A stretch of DNA of 52,331 nt, taken from assembly GCA_027365105.1 (NCBI GenBank), contig DAHXNZ010000011.1:1-52331 (forward strand), given 5' to 3'. Numbering within the stretch: position 1 is the stretch's first letter; the number at the start of each line of letters is the position of its first letter. A program made the position numbers and the translations under genes. The notes below the pieces were generated by a model. It searched no databases. It was not told the DNA's origin and worked only from the letters and a program-made list of their open reading frames with translations. Shown one piece after another: positions 1-7,021 of the stretch. Source of the stretch: Thermoplasmata archaeon (GTDB lineage: Archaea; Thermoplasmatota; Thermoplasmata; Lutacidiplasmatales; UBA184).

Positions 1-1
1 G

Positions 2-112
2 GACGGCCCGACAGTAGTCCGCGAGCTGGAGCGATGGAAGGCCGAAGTAAAATCGTGGCCGATCACTCTTGACCCCCAAGACGCCCGAGAGCTACGGAGA
101 CGGCTCCCCTAG
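2..112 (+). CDS. C-terminal fragment of an unidentified protein
   Basis: Only the last 36 codons of a plus-strand gene enter from the left edge, ending at a TAG (110-112). The visible peptide is charged, probably helical, and ends in RELRRRLP. Of the other two plus frames, one stops at base 17 and the other at base 72, so this is the longest frame to enter from the edge. The fragment is too short to assign a family. The next 453 bases are non-coding. Confidence 0.45.
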   Translation, partial: DGPTVVRELERWKAEVKSWPITLDPQDARELRRRLP

Positions 113-536
113 TTTTGTCCCAAGGTCTCCTCCGCAGGGCCGCTCACCTGCCGGGCGGACACGGCCTCCCGACTGAATTTGTCTCCTCGCTCCCTTCGAT
201 CGACTCGGGGGGGGGGTGCTGCACCGAACGCCCCCGGGGGAAGAGGTCGGAGGTACGGCCGCCCGTCTCTGGCTCGGTCCCCTGTGGTCCGGTCCTGCGC
301 GCCCCCGCCTTTCGTCTCGCCCCCCACCGCCGGAAGCCTCGGGCCGGGGGAGTCGGGCTCTGGATCCGCCACTACCGAACCCCCCGAGCGCGGCCGACTT
401 TTCGTCGGCGTCCCAGCGGCCCTCCTCGGTCGGACAACCCCGGATTCGCTGCCGGGGCACCGACCGGGCTCTCCGAAGAGACTCGGCCGACGTCGTGGTC
501 GACCTCGTCGGTTGCGATGCCGAAGCCCATCATCTG
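113..536. other. long non-coding stretch upstream of leuS with strong secondary-structure potential
   Basis: No frame here looks like protein; the open frames are Arg/Pro/Gly/Ser-rich high-GC artefacts. It contains two clear inverted repeats. One is a 6-bp hairpin with a 5-base loop (393-409). The other is a two-part stem-loop (427-466): a 7-bp stem, an internal loop of 4 and 2 bases, a 6-bp stem and an 8-base loop. A third short hairpin with a UUCG-type loop is possible at 471-480 on the minus strand. I looked for RNase P, SRP, 5S and tRNA signatures and found none. It may hold an unrecognised ncRNA or a long UTR. Confidence 0.5.
427..466. ncRNA. candidate structured RNA element (two-part stem-loop)
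   Basis: CGGTCGG (427-433) pairs with CCGACCG (460-466), and CCCCGG (438-443) pairs with CCGGGG (452-457). The two helices are separated by an asymmetric internal loop (ACAA/CA) and closed by an 8-base loop. That makes 13 base pairs in 40 bases, more regular than most inverted repeats in the surrounding GC-rich DNA. Strand and function are unknown. It ends 71 bases before the leuS TATA box, so it would not lie in a leaderless leuS mRNA. Confidence 0.3.
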
Positions 537-545
537 TCAAATACC
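537..545 (+). promoter_or_regulatory. TATA-like box of leuS
   Basis: TCAAATACC is centred about 25 bp before the ATG at 566, placing the predicted transcription start at or next to the start codon. This supports the chosen start and a leaderless mRNA. Confidence 0.5.
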
Positions 546-565
546 GATCCTCTCTCGGGCGGGGT

Positions 566-3481
566 ATGGACTTGGGCCGGGCCGCCCGGTGGCAGGAGGC
601 GTGGGCACGGGAACATCTGGCCGTCGCCCGTCGGAAGGAGGGGGTTCCCAAGTTCTACGCGTTGGTGGCCTACCCTGGTCCGAGCGGGTTTCTGCATGTC
701 GGGCACTTCCTCGGGTTGGTCTATGCCGACATCCTCCACCGGTACCATCGGATGCTCGGGGAGCAGGTCTTCTTCCCGACCGGGGTCCATGCCTCGGGCC
801 TGCCCGCCGTCGTCTTCGCGGCCAAGGTCCGGGAGGGGGACCCGTCGATCCGGCAGGCGCTCGACGAACGGGGGGTTTCGGCCGAAGAGCGGGTCCGCAT
901 CGGCGACCCCGCGGCGGCCGCCCGCTTCCTCGGCGCCCGGTACCTGGAGGATTTCGCCGCGATGGGGATCCTGGTCGACCCGACGGCCCATCTGACCACG
1001 ATCGATGACGACTATCGGGCCTTCATCCGGTGGCAGTTTCACCGGCTGAGGGATCGGGACGGGTTGATCCAGAAGGCGTACTTCGCCCCGGTCTGCCCGG
1101 TCTGCGGCCCGGTGGCGGTCGACGCCTCCGAAACCGACCTCTCGGCGGGAGGCGGCGCCGAGGTCGTCCTGTACACCGCGGTTCCGTTCACCCTGGCCGA
1201 TGGCCGCAGGCTGCTCGCCGCGACGCTCCGGCCGGAGACCGTCTACGGGGTCACCAATCTGTGGGTCCACCCCGCCGAGCCGCTCCGGACCTGGAGCCGG
1301 GGCGGCCAGCGCTACCTGGTCGGCGAGGCCGCGGCCCCCCGACTCATCGAGCAGCACGGAGGCGAACTGGGCGAGCCGGTGGCGGTCTCCGAAGTGATCG
1401 GCCAGACGGTGAAGGTGCCGCTGACCGACCGGCGGGTCCCGGTCCTTTCGAGCCGGATCGTCGACCCTCGGATCGGGACCGGCGTCGTGATGTCGGTCCC
1501 GGCCCACGCCCCGGCCGATGCGCTGGCGCTCCAGGAGATCCCGGCCGAGCGTCGCGGAGCGCTCCCCCCGATCCTCGAGGTGCTGGAGGTCCCGGAGGAC
1601 GCCCCCCTGAGCGGCTCCGAGCGGGCGTTGAGGGCCGCCGAAGGATCCCCGGCCGAACGGGCCCTGCGGGCCACCGGCGCCCGGTCGTTGGACGACCGGG
1701 CGCCGCTCGCCGAGGCGACCGAACGGCTGTACCGGCTGGAGCTCGTCCGGGGCCGGATGACGGTCGAGCCTTGGAAGGGCCACCCGGTCCGGGAGGTCCG
1801 GGAGGCCGTGGGGGCCGAACTGATCTCCGGCGCCGGAGGCCTCGAGTTCCGGCAGTTCTCCGAGCCCGTCACCTGTCGGAACGGTCACGCGGTCGTGATC
1901 CGCCGGATTCCGGATCAGTGGTTCCTCGCGTACGGGAACTCCGCCTGGAAGGCCGAGGTCCGGCGCCGGTTGCCGACGCTCCGGGTCCAGCCCGACGACT
2001 ACGCCCGGGAGCTCCCCGAGGTGGTCGAGTGGCTCGACGACCGTCCCTGCATCCGGCGGGGCCGGTGGCTCGGGACCCCCTTCCCGTTCGCGCCCGACTG
2101 GACGATCGAGCCGATCGCCGACTCGACGTTCTACCCCGCCTACTTCATCGTGCGCCGGTTCGTCCACGACGGCCGCCTCTCGACGGCCCAGCTGACCGAC
2201 GCCCTCTTCGACTACGTTTTCCGGGGCGAAGGTCCGGGCGAACCGACCGTCGGGCCGGAGCTCCAGCAGGAGCTCAGGGCCGAGTTCGAGTACTGGTATC
2301 CGCTCGACTGGAACATCGGAGGGAAGGAGCACAAGCGGGTCCACTTCCCGGTCTTCCTGTTCGCGCATGCCAAGCTCCTGCCCCCCGGACAGTTCCCGCG
2401 GGGGATCTTCGTGCACGGATGGGTGACGAACCCGACCGGAGCCAAGCTCTCGAAGAAGGACATCGGGACCAAGGGCGGGGCGGTGCCGCCGCTCGCCGAG
2501 GCCCTCCGGGAGTGGGGGGCCGACACCCTCCGGCTGCTCTACACCTTGGGATCCTCGCCGAGCCAGGACCGGGAGTGGGATCCCGCCCTGGTGGAGACGA
2601 TCCGGGGCCGTCTCGCCGAGGTGGAGCGGCTGGTCCGCTGGACTCGGGGCGAAGGGGACGGCCCCCCCGAGCTGGAGGCCTGGCTGGAGAGCGAGGTCGG
2701 CCGGCAGCTTTCCGAGGGACGCCAGGCGCTCGACCGGCTCGACCTGAGGGGGTTCGCGGAGACCGTCTATGTCTCGATCCCGGCCACGTTGCGGAGGTTC
2801 GTCGTCCGGGGCGGGGCGCCGAGCGCCACCACGCAGCGGCTCGGCGACCTCTGGGTACGGCTGCTCTCCCCGGTCACCCCCTTCCTGGCCGAGGAGCTTG
2901 GTGAGGGGCGGTTCCCGACCCTGGTCGCCCAGGCTCCGTTTCCCGACCCGGCGGAGCTCCGGCGCTCGCCGAACGCGGAGGCCGCCGAGGGCTTCCTGGC
3001 CCGGGTCGAGGAGGACCTCCGCGAGGTCCTGCGGCCGTCGCAGGAACGGGGTGAGCCGGCCCCGAGCGAGGCGATCTTCTACGTCGCTGCGGGCTGGAAG
3101 CGCGTCATCGATCCGTGGCTCCGGGCGGCCGGAGCCGCGGGCGACGCTCCTTCCCCCAAGGCGATCCTCGAACGGCTCTCCCGGGAGGCCCCGGAGCTCT
3201 CCGTCCCCAAGGCCGAGCTCGCCCAGTACGTCCTCCGGGCCCGATCGCTGGTCCGGACCGATCCGGTCACTCCCGAGGGCCTGCATGAGGAGGGAGTGCT
3301 GCGGGCGGCCGAGGGCTACCTCGTCCGCCGGTTCGGGTTCCGTCAGGTCTCGGTCCATCGGGAGGAGTCCGCGGCATCGCACGACCCGCTCCGTCGGCGG
3401 GAACGGGCCCGGCCCGGCCGGCCCGCCTTTTACCTGGTCCGCGAGGCCCGGTCCGCGGAACCGGACCGCCGCCCGGAGTGA
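566..3481 (+). CDS. leuS: leucyl-tRNA synthetase, archaeal type
   Basis: Class Ia aminoacyl-tRNA synthetase that charges tRNA-Leu, 971 residues as started here. The HIGH-type motif HVGH is at residues 44-47, within a YPGPSGFLHVGHFLG context. A CP1 editing insertion follows, with Cys residues (CPVCG) near 170-175. The KMSKS-type loop, KLSKK followed by DIG, is near residue 628 and is somewhat degenerate. The segment EYWYPLDWNIGGKEH is typical of archaeal LeuRS. The open frame extends far upstream, but the ATG at 566 has a TATA box 25 bp before it and the upstream translation is low complexity. Its 3' end overlaps the convergent dcd gene by 52 bases. Confidence 0.9.
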   Translation: MDLGRAARWQEAWAREHLAVARRKEGVPKFYALVAYPGPSGFLHVGHFLGLVYADILHRYHRMLGEQVFFPTGVHASGLPAVVFAAKVREGDPSIRQALDERGVSAEERVRIGDPAAAARFLGARYLEDFAAMGILVDPTAHLTTIDDDYRAFIRWQFHRLRDRDGLIQKAYFAPVCPVCGPVAVDASETDLSAGGGAEVVLYTAVPFTLADGRRLLAATLRPETVYGVTNLWVHPAEPLRTWSRGGQRYLVGEAAAPRLIEQHGGELGEPVAVSEVIGQTVKVPLTDRRVPVLSSRIVDPRIGTGVVMSVPAHAPADALALQEIPAERRGALPPILEVLEVPEDAPLSGSERALRAAEGSPAERALRATGARSLDDRAPLAEATERLYRLELVRGRMTVEPWKGHPVREVREAVGAELISGAGGLEFRQFSEPVTCRNGHAVVIRRIPDQWFLAYGNSAWKAEVRRRLPTLRVQPDDYARELPEVVEWLDDRPCIRRGRWLGTPFPFAPDWTIEPIADSTFYPAYFIVRRFVHDGRLSTAQLTDALFDYVFRGEGPGEPTVGPELQQELRAEFEYWYPLDWNIGGKEHKRVHFPVFLFAHAKLLPPGQFPRGIFVHGWVTNPTGAKLSKKDIGTKGGAVPPLAEALREWGADTLRLLYTLGSSPSQDREWDPALVETIRGRLAEVERLVRWTRGEGDGPPELEAWLESEVGRQLSEGRQALDRLDLRGFAETVYVSIPATLRRFVVRGGAPSATTQRLGDLWVRLLSPVTPFLAEELGEGRFPTLVAQAPFPDPAELRRSPNAEAAEGFLARVEEDLREVLRPSQERGEPAPSEAIFYVAAGWKRVIDPWLRAAGAAGDAPSPKAILERLSREAPELSVPKAELAQYVLRARSLVRTDPVTPEGLHEEGVLRAAEGYLVRRFGFRQVSVHREESAASHDPLRRRERARPGRPAFYLVREARSAEPDRRPE

Positions 3482-4059
3482 CCCCCCCCGGGGGCGTCCC
3501 GACCGCGGGCGGATCGGGCGCGGGACCGGAAGTTGAGGTACATCCGGGAGGGGGTCGGGCGGTTCGAAACTGTGCGGTACTTGGCCGACTTCTTGTCCGA
3601 GTAGCTCCGCTCGACGGCTCCCGAGATCTCGAAGTAGATCAGCTGCCCGATCGGCATGCCGGCGTAGATCCGGACCGGAAGCTTCACCGACATCTCGAGC
3701 GTCCAGTAGTTGCAGAACCCTTCGTCGCCCTTGCCGGCGGTCGAGTGGATGTCGATGCCGAGGCGGCCCACGCTCGACTTCCCCTCCAGGAAGGGGACAA
3801 AGCCGTGGGTCTCGGTATACTCCTCGGTGATGCCGAGGTAGAGCTGCCCGGGCAGGAGGACATGACCCTCGGGCGGGATGCGGAACTCGCGGACCGGGTT
3901 GGGTTTGCGGGCGTCGAGTCCGCCCCCGGTGTAGACGGACAGCCAGGGGCCGAGGTGCACGTCGTAGGAGTTGGTGCCGAGCGACTCCGGACGGAACGGC
4001 CGGATCACGAGCTGCCCGGAACGGAGTTCCTCCCGGATCCGGGCGTCGCTCAGGATCAT
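3430..4059 (-). CDS. dcd: dCTP deaminase
   Basis: Predicted to deaminate dCTP to dUTP in pyrimidine deoxynucleotide synthesis; some archaeal members also hydrolyse dUTP. The 209-residue protein opens with MILSDARIREEL and carries the trimeric dUTPase-like fold signature, including FLEGKSSVGRLGIDIHSTAG, where Ser-Ser-x-Gly-Arg contacts triphosphate. The last 40 or so residues are an Arg/Gly-rich tail, encoded opposite the end of leuS, that is probably not part of the conserved fold. A TATA box at 4085-4091 overlaps the stop of the upstream MEMO gene, so dcd may have its own near-leaderless transcript. Confidence 0.9.
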   Translation of the reverse strand: MILSDARIREELRSGQLVIRPFRPESLGTNSYDVHLGPWLSVYTGGGLDARKPNPVREFRIPPEGHVLLPGQLYLGITEEYTETHGFVPFLEGKSSVGRLGIDIHSTAGKGDEGFCNYWTLEMSVKLPVRIYAGMPIGQLIYFEISGAVERSYSDKKSAKYRTVSNRPTPSRMYLNFRSRARSARGRDAPGGGHSGRRSGSADRASRTR

Positions 4060-4083
4060 GCCGGACCGCGGCAGCGGGACGCG

Positions 4084-4956
4084 CTATTTAACGGGCGGGC
4101 GCCCCGGATCGGTCCGCTCGAAAGTCAGGGCGCCATAGCCGACGACCTGGGCCATCGGGGCGACCTCGCCGGAGTGTCCGTACTTCAGTAGCCGCGCGGA
4201 GCTCGGCTCCCCCGCCAGCGCGGCCAGCAGCACGGTCGTCGGGGCGATCCCGCACATCGTGATCTGACGCCGCGCCACGACCTCATAGAGCCCGGCCGGA
4301 TCCCCGCGGAGGATCGCGTCGAGGGCGAATCGGTCCTCGGCGGCCGCGACCTCGGGCGGCACATAGTGGGAGAGGTCGGTCGAGGCGACCAGGAGCACGT
4401 CCCGGCCCCGGATCGCCTCGGCGACCCGCTCGCCGACCGTCCGGAGCTCGCGCAGGGAGGCCATGGTCACCTGGAGCGCGACCATGCGGGGTTTCGGTTC
4501 GACGTACTCCAGGAACGGAAGCTGGACTTCGATCGAGTGCTCGAGCCCGTGGGCGGCCTCATCGACCGCAAGGGGGGCCCGGTCGAGCCGGTCGACCAGG
4601 GCCTCGTCGACCTCCGTCGTTCCCAGGGGCGTCGCCCAGGGACGGCGGGAGAGGGCGAATCCGCCTTTCCCGTGGTGGTCGACGCCGAGGATCAGGACCG
4701 TCGGAAACGGGGGCTCCTCGGCGACCTTTCGATAGGCGCAGGCGGCGATCGCACCCGAGAAGACCAAGCCCGCGTGGGGCACGACGATTGCGCGGAGCCG
4801 GCGGGGGCCGTCCCGACGGTGACCCGGAAGCCCGCCCGGCCCTCGGACCGGGTCGCGGAAGCCGGCCTCCACGAGCCCGGCCAAGGCCGCGCCATCGGCC
4901 GGGTAGAACGTCCCGGCGACCGCCGGGGGACGGGCAGACCGCGCCGAGCTACCCAT
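4084..4956 (-). CDS. MEMO1 family protein (AmmeMemoRadiSam system protein B)
   Basis: A 290-residue member of the MEMO family, a dioxygenase-like fold related to the LigB class III extradiol enzymes. Family hallmarks are the opening PPAVAGTFYPAD, the VPHAGLVFSGA segment with a conserved His, ILGVDHHG, and STDLSHY towards the C-terminus. In many archaea and bacteria MEMO genes sit near AMMECR1 and radical SAM genes, but neither partner is adjacent here. The gene overlaps the upstream HIT gene by 8 bases and is probably co-transcribed with it. The substrate is not established for archaeal members. Confidence 0.85.
   Translation of the reverse strand: MGSSARSARPPAVAGTFYPADGAALAGLVEAGFRDPVRGPGGLPGHRRDGPRRLRAIVVPHAGLVFSGAIAACAYRKVAEEPPFPTVLILGVDHHGKGGFALSRRPWATPLGTTEVDEALVDRLDRAPLAVDEAAHGLEHSIEVQLPFLEYVEPKPRMVALQVTMASLRELRTVGERVAEAIRGRDVLLVASTDLSHYVPPEVAAAEDRFALDAILRGDPAGLYEVVARRQITMCGIAPTTVLLAALAGEPSSARLLKYGHSGEVAPMAQVVGYGALTFERTDPGRPPVK
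4085..4091 (-). promoter_or_regulatory. TATA box of dcd
   Basis: Read on the minus strand the sequence is CGTTAAATAGC, a close match to the archaeal TATA consensus. It is centred 29 bp before the dcd ATG and overlaps the stop codon of the MEMO gene. Confidence 0.55.
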
Positions 4957-5368
4957 CGCCCAGTTCCCGGACCAAGGCCTGGGCGTCGGCGTCCGAGAGC
5001 CGCGCTCTCGGAGACTGGTGGAACGGATTGGGTTCTCCGTAGCGGGGGATGATGTGGAAGTGGAGGTGGAAGACGATCTGGCCGGCCCGGGCCCCCTGGT
5101 TGAGCGCCACGTTGTAATCCGGGCTCAGCCGGTCGGCTCGGCGGCAGACGGTGGCGAGGGCGTGGAAGAATCCCTCGTACTCCGATCGCCTCAGTTCGGT
5201 GAGCCGCGGCACGTGTCGCTTCGGGATCACCAGGAGGTGGCCCCGGGTGAAGGGGAACAGGTCGAGGAAGGCCAGGCAGTCCGGATCCTCGTAGACGATC
5301 CAGGCCGGTGCCCGCCGCGCGACGATCGCGCAGAAGACGCAGTCGTTCGCCGGAGGGCTCTCGGTCAC
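4949..5368 (-). CDS. HIT family nucleotide hydrolase
   Basis: A 139-residue histidine-triad protein. The catalytic motif HLHFHIIPR near residue 98 fits the H-x-H-x-H-x-x pattern, whose central His forms the nucleotidyl intermediate. The N-terminal CVFCAIVARRAPA contains a CxxC pair typical of the Zn-binding HINT/Fhit-like branch. It probably hydrolyses AMP-linked or dinucleoside polyphosphate substrates. The start is GTG at 5368, with a TATA-like box 28 bp upstream (5392-5400). It overlaps the MEMO gene by 8 bases, suggesting translational coupling. Confidence 0.9.
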   Translation of the reverse strand: MTESPPANDCVFCAIVARRAPAWIVYEDPDCLAFLDLFPFTRGHLLVIPKRHVPRLTELRRSEYEGFFHALATVCRRADRLSPDYNVALNQGARAGQIVFHLHFHIIPRYGEPNPFHQSPRARLSDADAQALVRELGDG

Positions 5369-5391
5369 GGGCGCCCCGATGGCGGCGGCGA

Positions 5392-5400
5392 CCTAAAGAG
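5392..5400 (-). promoter_or_regulatory. TATA-like box of the HIT-MEMO operon
   Basis: The minus-strand sequence CTCTTTAGG is centred about 28 bp before the GTG start of the HIT gene, consistent with a near-leaderless transcript. Confidence 0.45.
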
Positions 5401-5426
5401 TTGTCGAGACCCTCGCACGGGGGCGG

Positions 5427-6044
5427 TCAGTTCGCCGGGGGAGCCGTCTCGGACGCCCCGGCGGGCGCGGCCGGTGCGGGGCCGTCGGACGGCCCCGGCT
5501 CGGCCGGGGGCGCGGGGGACGCGGGGACGGCAACCCCGAGCTTCTGCTCGAGGAACCGGCGGATCTCCTCCGGTTTGGTCGACGCGATCCCGAAGTATTC
5601 GGCGAACCGTCGGGTCGTCGTGAGTTCGAGCGTGGCGCCCGAGGGATCGGTCCGGATCAGATTCATCCCCCGGAGCCGCTGCACCTCCTCGTACGCCGAG
5701 TCGCCGACCATCCGGACCAGTGCGCTCTGGAGGATCGGCTGGTGGTAGGCGATGAGGGTCAGGGTCCGGAGCGTCCTCGGGGCCATCTCGACCGGGGTGA
5801 CCGAATGGACGGTGGGCACCCACTCCTCCCGGAGCTGGAGCGCGTAGCGGTCGCCGACCCGCCGGACCTCGAGGGCCGACTGGCGGTGGGCGTAGTTCTC
5901 CTGCAGGGTCCGGACGGCCGACTGGACCGGGCGGTAGTCATCGAGTTCGAGGGCCTGGGTGATCTCCTTGACGCTGAGCGGTTTGCCCGCCGCAAAGAGG
6001 AGCGCCTCGACCCGAAGGACCTCGGGGGTGATCTTGGTCGGCAT
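5427..6044 (-). CDS. scpB: segregation and condensation protein B
   Basis: ScpB is the winged-helix (kite) subunit that dimerises and binds ScpA in the SMC condensin. The 205-residue protein has the typical start ITPEVLRVEALLFAAGKPLS, two winged-helix domains (about residues 1-80 and 85-160) and the conserved segment LTLIAYHQPILQSALVRMVG. The last 35 residues are a Pro/Ala-rich tail ending in ASETAPPAN, without conserved structure. It lies 5 bases downstream of scpA in the order smc-scpA-scpB. Confidence 0.93.
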   Translation of the reverse strand: MPTKITPEVLRVEALLFAAGKPLSVKEITQALELDDYRPVQSAVRTLQENYAHRQSALEVRRVGDRYALQLREEWVPTVHSVTPVEMAPRTLRTLTLIAYHQPILQSALVRMVGDSAYEEVQRLRGMNLIRTDPSGATLELTTTRRFAEYFGIASTKPEEIRRFLEQKLGVAVPASPAPPAEPGPSDGPAPAAPAGASETAPPAN

Positions 6045-6049
6045 TCCCG

Positions 6050-7021
6050 TCAGGCCTCCGGACCCGGGGGCACGCGGGTCTCGACCATCCGGGTCACCAG
6101 GATCGGGCTCTCGCAGACGATCTCCTGAGAGAGCTCGATTGCATGCTCTCGGGCGAGGTAGAGGAGCGCCAGGAAGGTCGCCACGAACCGGTCGACGCCT
6201 TGGGCCCGGTTCCAGAGGTCGAGCAGCGGGAACGGCTCGCCGACCCGGTGGCGCTGGGCAACGGCCCAGGCCTCCTCGACGTCCCGTTCGGGGATGTCGC
6301 CGTGGACGAGGATCTCGGGGGCCGCCCGCTGCTCCTCGCGCAGCCGGTCCCGGAGCTCCTCGACCCGGATCGCCCGTCGGGCGTCCTGCTCGGCCTCCCC
6401 AAAGGCCCGGACGAGCTCCAGGAGAGAAACGGGACGGGTCTCCGGATGCCGGACCATCTCCAAGAGCGGAGGGGGTCCGGCCGAGGCGAGCACGGCGGTG
6501 GTGACGTCGACCGCTTCGGGGGTCTCCAAGGAGTCAAGGTAGCTCTCCTCCACCCCCGCCGGACCCCCCTCGGTCCCGAGATCGGGCGTGTCGAGTCCCG
6601 GGGCCGGGCCCTCCCGGGAGCGGAGCACCGCTTCCGACTGGAGGTAGAGGATCCCCCACGCCATGCCGACGAGCCGGCCCGCAATCGCGAAGTTGACCGA
6701 GCCGTCCTCCTGGACCCGGTCGAGATAGGCGTGGGTGAACTTCGCGAGGTCGATCTCCCAAGGGTCGAACTCCTTGTCGAGGACGAGTTCGAAAAGGAGC
6801 GCGGTCGCCTTCTGGAACGGGTCGTCGATGACCACATGGACCCCCTCCTTCAGGTTCTGGACCAGACTCAGGTACCGCTCCAAGAGCGGGGAACTCGTCT
6901 CTCCCTCGCCGCCGAGGAGCGAGCGGTGGAAGGACAGGTACTGCAGGACCTTCTCGGCCGTCTCCCGCGGCACCGCCTCCTCCCGGTCGACCGGGAGGGC
7001 CATCGCCGGCAACGCGGTCAT
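6050..7021 (-). CDS. scpA: segregation and condensation protein A (kleisin)
   Basis: ScpA is the kleisin that bridges the two SMC heads and recruits ScpB. The 323-residue protein has the N-terminal kleisin region with DPFQKATALLFELVLDKEFDPW (about residues 62-83) and the C-terminal winged helix ending near ATFLALLYLAREHAIEL. The middle third is acidic and Gly/Pro-rich, the expected flexible linker. Its ATG overlaps the smc stop in an ATGA (7018-7021), so translation is probably coupled. Confidence 0.93.
   Translation of the reverse strand: MTALPAMALPVDREEAVPRETAEKVLQYLSFHRSLLGGEGETSSPLLERYLSLVQNLKEGVHVVIDDPFQKATALLFELVLDKEFDPWEIDLAKFTHAYLDRVQEDGSVNFAIAGRLVGMAWGILYLQSEAVLRSREGPAPGLDTPDLGTEGGPAGVEESYLDSLETPEAVDVTTAVLASAGPPPLLEMVRHPETRPVSLLELVRAFGEAEQDARRAIRVEELRDRLREEQRAAPEILVHGDIPERDVEEAWAVAQRHRVGEPFPLLDLWNRAQGVDRFVATFLALLYLAREHAIELSQEIVCESPILVTRMVETRVPPGPEA

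Noticed and set aside
113-565. RNase P RNA, SRP RNA or 5S rRNA in the gap before leuS
   Set aside because: I searched both strands by eye for the conserved cores and did not find them; only generic stem-loops are supported.
530-3382. A very long open frame on the minus strand opposite leuS
   Set aside because: It mirrors leuS codon structure, lacks any domain, and is rich in Arg/Gly/Pro/Asp, as expected of antisense frames in DNA of this GC content.
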